Assembly: GCA_958448395.1 (NCBI GenBank)
Contig: CAUDDP010000016.1
Span: 1-33,850, forward strand
Origin: an uncultured Oscillospiraceae bacterium
GTDB lineage: Bacteria > Bacillota > Clostridia > Oscillospirales > Ruminococcaceae
DNA: 33,850 nucleotides
Direction: 5' to 3'
Shown: positions 6,828-15,343 of the stretch, piece by piece
Numbering within the stretch: the stretch's first letter is position 1
Layout of the letters: each line of letters starts with the position of its first letter
Program-made: the position numbers and the translations under genes
The notes under the pieces: generated by a model
The model's input: only the letters and a program-made list of their open reading frames with translations
What the model was told of the DNA's origin: nothing
The model's database searches: none

Positions 6828-8864
6828 ATGAAAAAATGGCAGATTCAGCAGCCTGACCTTACGGCTGCAAAAAAAATACAGATTGGCAGTGACCTGTCGC
6901 TTTTTTGTGCAGAATTGCTGACCGTAAGGGGATACCGGACGGTAGAAGAAGCGGCAATGCAGTTTTCCTGCAATGGTTTCTCTGATCCGTTTTTGATCCG
7001 GGACATGCAGGCAGCGGCGGACTGCTTGAATGCCGCCATTGACAGTGGGGAGAAAGTCTGTGTTTATGGAGATTATGACTGTGATGGTGTTATCGCAACG
7101 GTGATTCTCTATTCCTATCTTTTGGAACTGGGGGCGGATGTGACCTACTATATCCCCGAACGGGAAGAGGGATACGGTATGAATCAGACTGCATTGGAAA
7201 CACTGAAAGCACAGGGGGTTTCTCTAATTGTGACCGTTGATAATGGGATTGCAGCGTTGGAGGAAGCAGACTGGATGGCAGAAAACGGAATGCGGTTGGT
7301 GGTGACAGACCATCATCAGCCCTATGATACTCTTCCGGCAGCGGAAGCTGTGGTAGACCCACACCGACCAGACTGCCCATCCCCATTTTCGTTATTTTGC
7401 GGTGCAGGGCTAGCACTGAAGCTAGTTGCTGCGATGGATGGGGGAGATATGACGTTTGCAGTGGAACAGTTCGGAGATTTGGCAGCCATTGCAACCGTTG
7501 CAGATGTGGTTTCCCTGACTGGTGAAAACCGCCTTCTGGTACAGCAGGGGCTGCGGTTGCTTGCGAATACAGAACGACCGGGGTTGTTGGCACTGTTGGA
7601 GATTACTAGTATGCGAAATAAATCTATGACAGCTACTAGCCTTGCCTTTTCCATTGCCCCCAGAATCAATGCAGCAGGGCGGTTTGGTTCTCCGAAGCTG
7701 GCAGTTTCTCTTCTGCTGGCAGAGACAATGGAGGAAGCCATGCCGCTTGCACAACAATTGGAACAGTGCAATCGGCAGCGAAAAGAGGCAGAACAGGAAA
7801 TTTTACAGGAGATACAGGCACAGATACAGGCGAATCCATCCAGCGTGCAGCAGCGGGTGTTGCTGTTCAGCGGAGAGAATTGGCATCATGGTGTGATTGG
7901 CATTGTGGCAGCTCGCCTACAGGAACAGTTCGGAAAGCCGGTTATGCTGGTTACAATTGCAGGGGATACAGCAAGAGGATCGGCACGATCGTTCGGTGAT
8001 TTTTCCATTTTCCAGTGCCTGGATGCCTGTCGGGAATACCTGACAAAATATGGCGGGCATCCCGGTGCAGGCGGTTTTTCCCTACAGACCGAACAGATTG
8101 ATAACTTTTTTGCCGCTGTGCGGCAATATGCGGCAGAAACATTTCCGGAAATGCCGCTGATGACACTGAAAGCGGATCGTCTGCTGATGCCGCAGGATTT
8201 GACCATTGATAATATGGCAAGTCTTTCTGTATTAGAGCCATATGGGGAAGGCAATCCAGCACCGGTCTTTGCTATTTGTCATGCCGTTCTGGAAGCTGTT
8301 CAGCCACTTTCCAATGGCATTCACAGTAAGCTGAAACTGCGGTACGGAAGCTTATATCTGGATGTGCTGCTGTTTCGTGTGGCACCGGATGCTGTGGGAC
8401 TGCCATTGCAGGGACTTTGTGATTTTCTGGTGACGGTGGAATGCAAGACTTTTCAAGGCAAACCGCAGCTTTCCCTGATTGCAAAGGACTACCGCAGAAG
8501 CGGCATTTCACAGGCAAAATATTTTGCAGCAAAACAAGCTTATGAGAAGCTTTGCAGAAAAGAACCGCTGCCAGCCGCGTATTATGCAGCTATGACACCG
8601 ACACGAGCGGAGCTGGTGGCTGTGTATAAAAGGCTGCCAGAAACGCCAGTTTCACTGGATACACTGTTCGTGCAAATGCAGCAGCAGTTGAATTATGGAA
8701 AACTGCGGCTGATTTTGGATGTTTTTGCAGAGTTGCAGTTGATACAACTGGATATTTGGAGTGAGACCGTACAGCGGCTGCCGGTAAAGGGCACAGTACA
8801 GCTGGAGCAGTCTATGATTTTAGCAGAGATGCAGGAAAAAACGGGGAGGGTCTTTCATGAATAG
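6828..8864 (+). CDS. recJ: single-stranded-DNA-specific exonuclease RecJ
   Basis: This 678-residue protein is a DHH-superfamily 5'-3' exonuclease on single-stranded DNA, used in RecF-pathway recombination and mismatch or base repair. The DHH domain shows GDYDCDG (81-87) and VVTDHH (158-163), both metal-binding. DHHA1 carries the GGHPGAGGF signature near residue 408, followed by an OB-type domain. The C-terminal region from about 565 (PTRAELVAVYKRL onward) is an extra helical domain seen in clostridial RecJ. ATG 6828 is chosen because TAGGAG lies 7 nt upstream; a GTG at 6822 would be only 1 nt away. The last 8 bp overlap rel, pointing to translational coupling. Confidence 0.95.
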   Translation: MKKWQIQQPDLTAAKKIQIGSDLSLFCAELLTVRGYRTVEEAAMQFSCNGFSDPFLIRDMQAAADCLNAAIDSGEKVCVYGDYDCDGVIATVILYSYLLELGADVTYYIPEREEGYGMNQTALETLKAQGVSLIVTVDNGIAALEEADWMAENGMRLVVTDHHQPYDTLPAAEAVVDPHRPDCPSPFSLFCGAGLALKLVAAMDGGDMTFAVEQFGDLAAIATVADVVSLTGENRLLVQQGLRLLANTERPGLLALLEITSMRNKSMTATSLAFSIAPRINAAGRFGSPKLAVSLLLAETMEEAMPLAQQLEQCNRQRKEAEQEILQEIQAQIQANPSSVQQRVLLFSGENWHHGVIGIVAARLQEQFGKPVMLVTIAGDTARGSARSFGDFSIFQCLDACREYLTKYGGHPGAGGFSLQTEQIDNFFAAVRQYAAETFPEMPLMTLKADRLLMPQDLTIDNMASLSVLEPYGEGNPAPVFAICHAVLEAVQPLSNGIHSKLKLRYGSLYLDVLLFRVAPDAVGLPLQGLCDFLVTVECKTFQGKPQLSLIAKDYRRSGISQAKYFAAKQAYEKLCRKEPLPAAYYAAMTPTRAELVAVYKRLPETPVSLDTLFVQMQQQLNYGKLRLILDVFAELQLIQLDIWSETVQRLPVKGTVQLEQSMILAEMQEKTGRVFHE

Positions 8865-11112
8865 TCAAAGTGCATTACAAGGAATACCGGAAAACGTAAC
8901 CATTTCTGATCTGAGCCGGTATATTGTACAAACAAATCGCAAGTATGATCTATCTATTATTGTATCTGCCTATGAATTTGCAGTGTGTGCACACGGCGAT
9001 CAGAAGCGTTCTTCTGGGGAGCCGTATATTATTCACCCACTTTCGGTTGCATGGATTTTGGTGTCTTTGGGGATGGATACAGAGTGTATCTGTGCTGGCT
9101 TGTTGCATGATGTGGTGGAAGACACCAAGTATACGATGGATGATGTCTGTAAACGCTTCGGACGGAATATTGCCATGTTGGTGGATGGTGTTACAAAACT
9201 GGTGCATATGAAATACAATGCCCTCAACAAAGAAGAGCAGCAGGCGGCAAGTGTCCGGAAAATGTTGTTTGCCATGGCAGATGATATTCGTGTGATTATC
9301 ATCAAGCTGGCGGATCGGCTGCATAATATGCGGACACTGCACTTTTTGCCACCGGAAAAACGAAAGCGGATTTCCAAAGAAACCTTGTATGTTTATGCAC
9401 CCATGGCAGATCAGCTTGGTATTTGGATGATTAAAGAGGAACTCTCTGATCGTGCGATTTTATTCTTGGATCCGATTGGTTGTTATGAGATCGAACAGGC
9501 CTTGCAGATGAAAGATACCGATGCAAAAGCCTTTATCAAACGGATTCAAATGGAGCTGCGGGAACATCTTGCTCAGGATAAGGCTTTTCAAAATCCACCA
9601 GAAATTACAGGACGAGTTAAGAGTTTGCACAGTTTATATGATAAAATATTTGATGCTAAAACAAAAGAGGATATGCATGATATTGATGAGGTCTATGATA
9701 AATATGCGGTACGAATTATTGTAGATACGGAGTTGGAATGCTATTTGGCAATGGGCATTGTATATGCAATGTATTCACCCGTTCCGCAGCGGTTTAAAAA
9801 TTATATTGCAACGCCAAAGGCAAATGGATATCGTTCGATTCATTTGACCATGATGGACAAAATGGGTGTTACGTTTGAGGTACAAATCCGAACACATGAA
9901 ATGCATCTTGCTGCGGAATATGGAATCGCAGCACATTGGAAGTATAAGCTTGGAGAAGAAGGCGGCAGACGAATGGAAGAATGGCTTGCATGGGCACGCA
10001 AGCTGATTGAAGAGCAGAAAACTGCGGATGACATGGAGGAATTCGTTCGCAATCTGAAAAATGATACCAAGCAGGATATTGTAGTGATTACACCAAAGGG
10101 AGAATCCATCTTTCTGCCAAGGGGTGCCACCCCAATTGATTTTGCCTATCGGATTCATACAGAAATCGGACACGGAATGATTGGTGCTAAAGTCAATAAT
10201 CGTCATGTTCCGTTGGATACGCCATTGGAAAGCGGACAAATTTGTCAGATTGAATGTTCTAAAGATCCCCAAAAAGGGCCAAGTCGTTTTTGGCTGAGTA
10301 TTGTAAAAACAAATGAGGCAAAATCAAAAATTCGTTCTTGGTTTAAAAAAGAACGGCGGGCAGAGAACATCCAAGAGGGTCGGAACATGCTCGAACGAGA
10401 GATGCGTCGAAACCGGATGCGGGTGGAGAATGAAGAGGAATTGAACGAACTGCTGAAAGAGGAGTTCGGAAGATATAATTGCGAAACGCTGGATGACTTC
10501 TTTGCATCAATCGGTTACTATGGCATTTCCATTCCTAATATTATGCCGAGAATAAAAGACCGTTACGATAAATTGTATAAAAAACCAGAAGAATCGTTGC
10601 CAGAAACACCAAAACAGTCAGTACATCCGCTGAAAGCAGAGCAGGATGCTATCATATTGGATCAGATTGATCATTGCCCATGTCGGCTTGCACGCTGCTG
10701 CAATCCTGTTCCGGGAGATGAGATCATTGGATTTGTAACCAGAGGCGGACACGGTGTTTCCATTCATACCAAAACCTGTGCCAACTATCAACGGGATTTG
10801 GCAACAAAGGATCCGGAACGGATTGGCAGATGGATCAAAGCAAAATGGAAAAAAACAGAACGGGCATTTCCGATGATCGTTAGTCTGGATGTGCTGGCAT
10901 CGGATCGTGTCGGATTGCTGTTTGATGTATCTAAAATTGTGACAGAGTCACATATTATGATTCTGCACTCCAGTTCTTATTCACTAAAAAATGGAAATGC
11001 AGTTTGTGAGGTTGCTGTGAAGGTTGGTGGAAATGAACAGCTTCGGCAATTGATGGATAAACTGAAACGGATTGATGGTGTGATTTCTGTAGAACGAACA
11101 AAGAGAAAATGA
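8857..11112 (+). CDS. rel: bifunctional (p)ppGpp synthetase/hydrolase (RelA/SpoT family)
   Basis: This 751-residue protein is a long Rel enzyme that makes and degrades (p)ppGpp in the stringent response. The hydrolase HD domain has RSSGEPYIIHP (51-61) and HDVVED (84-89), so hydrolysis looks intact. The synthetase domain (about 245-370) shows RFKNYIATPKANGYRSIH, EVQIRT and YGIAAHW; the more usual RFKDYI here reads RFKNYI. A TGS domain (about 395-455), a helical and zinc-finger-like segment with CPCRLARCC (near 615), and a C-terminal ACT domain (about 675-750) follow. GGGGAGG precedes the ATG inside the end of recJ. The adenine phosphoribosyltransferase gene that often sits between recJ and rel in Firmicutes is absent. 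Confidence 0.96.
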   Translation: MNSQSALQGIPENVTISDLSRYIVQTNRKYDLSIIVSAYEFAVCAHGDQKRSSGEPYIIHPLSVAWILVSLGMDTECICAGLLHDVVEDTKYTMDDVCKRFGRNIAMLVDGVTKLVHMKYNALNKEEQQAASVRKMLFAMADDIRVIIIKLADRLHNMRTLHFLPPEKRKRISKETLYVYAPMADQLGIWMIKEELSDRAILFLDPIGCYEIEQALQMKDTDAKAFIKRIQMELREHLAQDKAFQNPPEITGRVKSLHSLYDKIFDAKTKEDMHDIDEVYDKYAVRIIVDTELECYLAMGIVYAMYSPVPQRFKNYIATPKANGYRSIHLTMMDKMGVTFEVQIRTHEMHLAAEYGIAAHWKYKLGEEGGRRMEEWLAWARKLIEEQKTADDMEEFVRNLKNDTKQDIVVITPKGESIFLPRGATPIDFAYRIHTEIGHGMIGAKVNNRHVPLDTPLESGQICQIECSKDPQKGPSRFWLSIVKTNEAKSKIRSWFKKERRAENIQEGRNMLEREMRRNRMRVENEEELNELLKEEFGRYNCETLDDFFASIGYYGISIPNIMPRIKDRYDKLYKKPEESLPETPKQSVHPLKAEQDAIILDQIDHCPCRLARCCNPVPGDEIIGFVTRGGHGVSIHTKTCANYQRDLATKDPERIGRWIKAKWKKTERAFPMIVSLDVLASDRVGLLFDVSKIVTESHIMILHSSSYSLKNGNAVCEVAVKVGGNEQLRQLMDKLKRIDGVISVERTKRK

Positions 11113-11120
11113 GGTGTAGT

Positions 11121-11741
11121 ATGGCACAGATTACAAGATTGATGACGGGTCCGTTGGCAGTGAACTGTTATATCATTGCGACAGAACAAAAGAATGCTGT
11201 TGTGGTGGATGCAGGGGGCAGTGTAGAGAAGATTCTGCAATTTCTGAAAGAAAATGATTTGCAGCTAAAGAAAATTTTGCTGACACATGGTCACTATGAC
11301 CATATTGGGGGCGTTGCAGAATTGCAGGCAGCAACCGGTGCAACAGTCTATATCCACGAGGCAGATGCTCCTATGCTGTCAGATAACGTGCTGAATCTGG
11401 CACAGTGGATTGTTGGACAGTCGGTTGCTCCTGTAACAGATTATGAAGTGTTGCAGGAGAATGATGTCATTGTACAAGAAGAATGCACATTTCATGTGCT
11501 GCATACGCCGGGGCACACGAAGGGCAGTGTTTGCTATCAGATGGAGCATACGCTGTTTACGGGAGATACATTGTTCCGGCTTTCCCGTGGCAGAACCGAT
11601 TTCCCCGGCGGCAGTGATGACGAATTGTATGCCTCTCTCCAGCGATTGAGACAGTTGGACGGAGAGTATGACGTATTGCCGGGACATAATGAAACTTCTA
11701 CGCTGTCCTATGAGCGGCAGCATAACCCCAATTTAAGGTGA
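11121..11741 (+). CDS. MBL-fold metallo-hydrolase, YcbL/glyoxalase II-like
   Basis: This 206-residue protein has the metallo-beta-lactamase fold. HGHYDH supplies H56, H58, D60 and H61, HTPGHTKGS gives the next metal ligand, FTGDTLF the bridging aspartate, and LPGHNETS the last histidine. This is the small glyoxalase II-like clade often encoded between rel and hemZ in Firmicutes. It probably hydrolyses a thioester such as S-lactoylglutathione-type compounds, but the substrate is unproven. The start at 11121 is preferred: GAGGTG lies just upstream, and the protein then begins MAQITRLMTGPLAVN as relatives do. An in-frame ATG at 11109 overlaps the rel stop and is the alternative. Four bp separate it from hemZ. 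Confidence 0.9.
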   Translation: MAQITRLMTGPLAVNCYIIATEQKNAVVVDAGGSVEKILQFLKENDLQLKKILLTHGHYDHIGGVAELQAATGATVYIHEADAPMLSDNVLNLAQWIVGQSVAPVTDYEVLQENDVIVQEECTFHVLHTPGHTKGSVCYQMEHTLFTGDTLFRLSRGRTDFPGGSDDELYASLQRLRQLDGEYDVLPGHNETSTLSYERQHNPNLR

Positions 11742-11745
11742 TTGC

Positions 11746-13281
11746 ATGAAGGAAACAACACAGGTAATAATACAGCCATTTCCGGTTGTATTACATGGAC
11801 ATGCGTTAAAGTATGAAATTGAGTGTATTTTAAAGATTTTTATTCCAGCAACCAAGTTTGCATTTTCTTATGGAGATACCGCTCCGCTCTGCGGAGCGGA
11901 ACAAGGTGCGTTTTTGCAGCTGAAACAGGGAAGGCAAGATACGTGGTTTTTTTGTATGCTGCGATATCGGGGTGAGAATCGTCGATGTTGTACACGACTG
12001 CCAAAGTGTACACCGGAAGAGAATAAGCAAACATGTGAGTATCAGTTCAGTCGTATGCTCTTTATGCTTTTACAGGACATTACTGGTTTGGAAGTACCGT
12101 GGGGACTGCTGACAGGCATTCGTCCGGTTCGTAAGGCATTTTCCATGATGGAGGAAAGCGGCAAATCCTTGGAAGCGGTTATGGAACGACTGCGAACCGT
12201 TTATTTGGTATCACCGGAGAAACTGGATTTGCTGCGAAGAACCGCAGAAATACAGCTGCCGCTGCTGCGGCAGACACCCAAACAGTCAGTTGGATTTTAT
12301 ATTTCCATTCCATTTTGTCCAACAAGATGCAATTATTGTTCTTTTGTTTCTCATTCCATTGCACAAGCAAAGCACCTGATGCCAGATTATATTCGACTGC
12401 TTTGTAGAGAATTAGAAATTTGGGGCGATATGATACAGAAGCTGCACGTTACGGTGGATACCATTTATTTTGGCGGCGGAACACCCACCTCTATTTCAGC
12501 ACAGGCGATGGAACAATTGTTGCAAACAGTCGTAGGGGTGTTTGACTTGTCACAGGTTAGAGAATTTTGCGTAGAGGCAGGCAGACCTGATACGATTACC
12601 CGTGAGAAGCTGGAGGTGCTGAAACGGTACGGAGTTGATCGAATTTCTGTGAATCCGCAGACGATGGAGGATACGGTTTTACAGCACATTGGCAGACAGC
12701 ACACCTCTGCACAGATTGCAGAGGCGTTTTATCTTGCAAGAGAGATTGGTTTTTCCAATATCAATATGGACTTGATTGCCGGATTGCCACATGATACACC
12801 GGAGGGATTTCATAGAACGCTGCAAAAGGTAATTGCACTGGATCCAGATAGCATTACGGTACATACGCTTACATTAAAGCGTGCAGCAACGCTATTTTCC
12901 GACAGCCGTTCGCAAATTGCCAATCCGGTACGGGAGATGGTGCAGGACAGTATCATGTTGCTGCCACAATATGGGTATCATCCTTACTATATGTATCGGC
13001 AAAAGAACACCATTGACAATCAGGAGAATGTGGGCTATGCCAAAGTCGGAAAAGAATCTTATTATAATATGCTGATTATGGATGAGTCACAATCTATTTT
13101 TGGTGCTGGATGTGCCGCTTCTACGAAAATTGTAGAGCCATGTGGGCGGATTACACGGATTCATAACTATAAATTTCCGTACGAGTACATCCGGCAATTT
13201 GACCAGCTGATGGAGAAAAAGCGGCAGGTATGGGAGATTTATCAGCAGATGGAGAAGGAACAGGGGAAGAGTAGTATATGA
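11746..13281 (+). CDS. hemZ: oxygen-independent coproporphyrinogen III oxidase-like HemZ (radical SAM)
   Basis: This 511-residue protein is a radical SAM enzyme of the HemZ type. The Fe4S4 motif CPTRCNYC is near residues 190-198 (CxxxCxxC), followed by YFGGGTPTS and the HemN-type NPQTM and NMDLIAGLPHDT tracts. The N-terminal about 170 residues are the HemZ-specific extension, which ends in VPWGLLTGIRPVRKAF. HemZ proteins are named coproporphyrinogen dehydrogenase, but many anaerobes carry them without a full heme pathway, so the actual substrate is uncertain. AAGGTGATTGC precedes the ATG. It ends overlapping the GNAT gene by 4 bp. A GC-rich perfect hairpin lies in its N-terminal part at 11879-11899. 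Confidence 0.92.
   Translation: MKETTQVIIQPFPVVLHGHALKYEIECILKIFIPATKFAFSYGDTAPLCGAEQGAFLQLKQGRQDTWFFCMLRYRGENRRCCTRLPKCTPEENKQTCEYQFSRMLFMLLQDITGLEVPWGLLTGIRPVRKAFSMMEESGKSLEAVMERLRTVYLVSPEKLDLLRRTAEIQLPLLRQTPKQSVGFYISIPFCPTRCNYCSFVSHSIAQAKHLMPDYIRLLCRELEIWGDMIQKLHVTVDTIYFGGGTPTSISAQAMEQLLQTVVGVFDLSQVREFCVEAGRPDTITREKLEVLKRYGVDRISVNPQTMEDTVLQHIGRQHTSAQIAEAFYLAREIGFSNINMDLIAGLPHDTPEGFHRTLQKVIALDPDSITVHTLTLKRAATLFSDSRSQIANPVREMVQDSIMLLPQYGYHPYYMYRQKNTIDNQENVGYAKVGKESYYNMLIMDESQSIFGAGCAASTKIVEPCGRITRIHNYKFPYEYIRQFDQLMEKKRQVWEIYQQMEKEQGKSSI
11879..11899. repeat. 9-bp GC-rich perfect inverted repeat inside hemZ
   Basis: CCGCTCCGC (11879-11887) and GCGGAGCGG (11891-11899) flank the 3-nt loop TCT. 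It is unusually GC-rich for this gene and encodes part of TAPLCGAE in the poorly conserved N-terminal extension. Confidence 0.7.
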
Positions 13282-13775
13282 CATTGGAAATCAGAACATT
13301 TCAGAAACAGGATGTACCGGAATTGGTGCAGATTTGGAACGAGGTTGTAGAAGAAGGGATGGCATTTCCGCAAATGGCACCGTTGAATACAGAAATGGGA
13401 GCAAGATTTTTTGCAAAACAGTCTTTTACTGCTGTGGCATATGACACAGAGCATGGGGAGATTGTTGGGTTGTATATTTTGCATCCGAACAATGTTGGCC
13501 GCTGCGGACACATCTGTAATGCCAGCTATGCAGTCAAATCTTGTTACAGAGGACAGCATATCGGAGAACAGCTTGTGCAGCACTGTATGCAGAAAGGAAG
13601 AGAACTGGGCTTTCGGATTTTACAGTTTAATGCAGTTGTATGCAGTAACCAAGCAGCACGGAAATTATATGAGAAACTGGGTTTTACGGAGTTGGGTACG
13701 ATACCAGATGGCTTTTTGCAGAAGGATGGAACTTATTCTGATATTATGTTATACTATATATCTCTATTATCATAA
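13278..13775 (+). CDS. GNAT-family N-acetyltransferase
   Basis: This 165-residue protein is a single GNAT domain. It starts with MTLEIRTFQKQDVPELVQIWNEV (beta1-alpha1). The acetyl-CoA-binding region reads VKSCYRGQHIGEQLV (motif A, the Q/RxxGxG/A-type loop reads RGQHIGE). NQAARKLYEKLGF is the typical motif B helix. It transfers acetyl groups from acetyl-CoA to an unknown amine. Its ATG overlaps the hemZ stop (ATGA), so it is translationally coupled to hemZ and is the last gene of the recJ-rel cluster. No clear terminator follows; the next gene has its own weak promoter. Confidence 0.9.
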   Translation: MTLEIRTFQKQDVPELVQIWNEVVEEGMAFPQMAPLNTEMGARFFAKQSFTAVAYDTEHGEIVGLYILHPNNVGRCGHICNASYAVKSCYRGQHIGEQLVQHCMQKGRELGFRILQFNAVVCSNQAARKLYEKLGFTELGTIPDGFLQKDGTYSDIMLYYISLLS

Positions 13776-13858
13776 TAAAATATTCATAAAATAGCTAATG
13801 ATCAATAAAAACAATTGAGAATTGAAAATGAAAGATTCACAATAGGAAAGTTCTCCAT

Positions 13859-13887
13859 TTGCATTTTTGCAAAAAATATGGCATGAT
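13859..13887 (+). promoter_or_regulatory. possible extended -10 promoter for lipid kinase
   Basis: TTGCAT (13859-13864) is followed after 17 nt by CATGAT (13882-13887), preceded by TGG, which makes an extended -10 (TGnCATGAT). The -10 is only a 4/6 match. The promoter is about 30 nt before the TTG start. Confidence 0.45.
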
Positions 13888-13919
13888 AAAAGAAATGTAT
13901 CGGACAGGAGTTGACGAAC

Positions 13920-14834
13920 TTGAAACGAATTTATTTTATTTTTAATCTACATTCTGGGAAAGCGGCATTAAACAACCACATTCCAAAGATGCTGGATCAG
14001 TTTACTGCTGCTGGTTATGAAGTCACAGTCCATCCGACCCAGCAGCAGGGAGATGGGATTGCCAGTGCACAATATGCCTGTCAGCAGAAATTTGACCTGT
14101 TGGTTTGTGCCGGCGGCGATGGTACGTTGAATGAAGTGATACAGGGGCGTATGGTAAGCGAGTACCAACCGCCGATTGGGTATATTCCGTCTGGCTCTAC
14201 CAATGATTTCGCAAGAGGCCTGCACATTCCAACTGTGCCGATAGAAGCGGTGAAATGCATTTTGAATGGAAATATCCTTCACTGTGATATTGGAAAGTTC
14301 AATAAAAAGTATTTTATGTATGTGGCGGCTTTTGGTGCGTTCACAGAGATTTCCTACCAGACACCGCAGAATTATAAAAATGTACTTGGACATGCAGCCT
14401 ATCTGCTCAACGGCATTGCACACTTGCCGACGATCAAGGCACGACATATGAAGATTGAATATGATGGGAAAACATTGGAAAATGACTATCTCTACGGGAT
14501 GGTGACCAATGCAACTTCGGTTGCAAAGCTGTTATCTCTTTCCGATGTGGAATGGGATGACGGTTTGTTTGAAGTGACATTGATTCGGAAACCGACAGAT
14601 TTGGTGCAGTTTCATCAGTTGATTCTATCCCTTGCAAATTTTCAGCTGGGGGCAGAACGGCAGTATTTTGATTATTTTCGGGCTTCTCATGTAACTGTGA
14701 CCAATTTGGATGAGGAAGAAGTAGCGTGGACCATCGATGGTGAGTATGGCGGCAATCAGCGTGTAAATGAGATTTCCAATTGTCAGAAGGCATTGCAGAT
14801 TTTTGTACCAAAGCAGTTGCCGGATGCCAATTAA
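13920..14834 (+). CDS. diacylglycerol kinase family lipid kinase (YegS/DagK type)
   Basis: This 304-residue protein belongs to the DAGK_cat/YegS superfamily. It opens with the NLHSGK nucleotide-binding loop, then has the signature AGGDGTLNEV (64-73) and IPSGSTNDFARGL. The C-terminal beta-sandwich includes WDDGLFEVTLI and TIDGEYGG. It phosphorylates a lipid hydroxyl, most likely diacylglycerol, recycling it to phosphatidic acid at the inner face of the membrane. The start is a TTG at 13920, which has AGGAG 9 nt upstream. The TTG at 13911 abuts the AGGAG and is unlikely. No ATG is available nearby. It stands alone between the GNAT and DUF4190 genes. Confidence 0.9.
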   Translation: MKRIYFIFNLHSGKAALNNHIPKMLDQFTAAGYEVTVHPTQQQGDGIASAQYACQQKFDLLVCAGGDGTLNEVIQGRMVSEYQPPIGYIPSGSTNDFARGLHIPTVPIEAVKCILNGNILHCDIGKFNKKYFMYVAAFGAFTEISYQTPQNYKNVLGHAAYLLNGIAHLPTIKARHMKIEYDGKTLENDYLYGMVTNATSVAKLLSLSDVEWDDGLFEVTLIRKPTDLVQFHQLILSLANFQLGAERQYFDYFRASHVTVTNLDEEEVAWTIDGEYGGNQRVNEISNCQKALQIFVPKQLPDAN

Positions 14835-14882
14835 AATATTCTCTCCATTTCATATTTTTGTACAATTTTTCACAAAAAATGC

Positions 14883-14911
14883 TTGACTTTTTTTCGGCTT
14901 TGCAGTAAAAT
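14883..14911 (+). promoter_or_regulatory. sigma-A promoter for DUF4190-DUF2752 pair
   Basis: TTGACT (14883-14888) and TAAAAT (14906-14911) are 17 nt apart. Transcription would start near 14918, about 29 nt before the ATG. Confidence 0.75.
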
Positions 14912-14946
14912 AAAAGAATAATTTTTGAGGAAAGGGGTTATTGCAG

Positions 14947-15270
14947 ATGGAGAATACAACGTTACAGAATGGAAATGATAAAAACGGTATGGCGGTTGCC
15001 TCGTTGGTGTTGGGCATTCTTTCTATTTGCTGCTGTTGTGTTTCTTGGCTTAGTTTGATTCTGGGTGTACTGGCAATTGTTTTTGCTGTATTGGGCAGAA
15101 AGAATCCAGCAAAGAAGGGTCTCACAACAGCTGGTCTGGTAATGGGTATTATTGCAGTTGTTCTGGCAGTGGTTTCTATCATTGTTGCGAATACAGATTG
15201 GTATCAGGATGTTGTAATGCAGCAGATGATTGATATGCTTGGTGAAGAATATGCAGATATGCTGAAGTAA
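14947..15270 (+). CDS. DUF4190-like small membrane protein
   Basis: This 107-residue protein has a short polar N-terminus and then two hydrophobic helices (about 14-43 and 58-82). They contain GMAVASLVLGILSICCCCVSW and AGLVMGIIAVVLAVVS, separated by the charged loop GRKNPAKKG. This is the DUF4190 layout. A Met-rich acidic tail (residues about 88-107) follows. Four consecutive cysteines in the first helix are unusual and could be lipidated or redox-sensitive (inference). ATG 14947 is chosen because AAAGGGG lies 9 nt upstream; a TTG at 14941 is too close. It is followed by a terminator and then the DUF2752 gene. It is a paralogue of the gene at 5978-6409. Function unknown. Confidence 0.82.
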   Translation: MENTTLQNGNDKNGMAVASLVLGILSICCCCVSWLSLILGVLAIVFAVLGRKNPAKKGLTTAGLVMGIIAVVLAVVSIIVANTDWYQDVVMQQMIDMLGEEYADMLK

Positions 15271-15290
15271 GCCAAATTGACAGCACAGAA

Positions 15291-15327
15291 AGAGACTGTT
15301 TTTGTGAGAACAGTCTCTTTCTTTTTT
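15291..15327 (+). terminator. intrinsic terminator between DUF4190 and DUF2752 genes
   Basis: A perfect 10-bp stem (AGAGACTGTT at 15291-15300, AACAGTCTCT at 15309-15318) has an 8-nt loop and is followed by TTCTTTTTTG. The DUF2752 start lies only 17 nt later, with no separate promoter visible. Partial read-through would therefore set its level. Confidence 0.85.
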
Positions 15328-15343
15328 GAGAAGAGGATTGCAA

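Noticed and set aside
13800..13850. CAATTGAGAATTGAAAATG tract resembling a dispersed intergenic repeat
   Set aside because: Only one copy is visible and no clear ends or target duplication can be defined.
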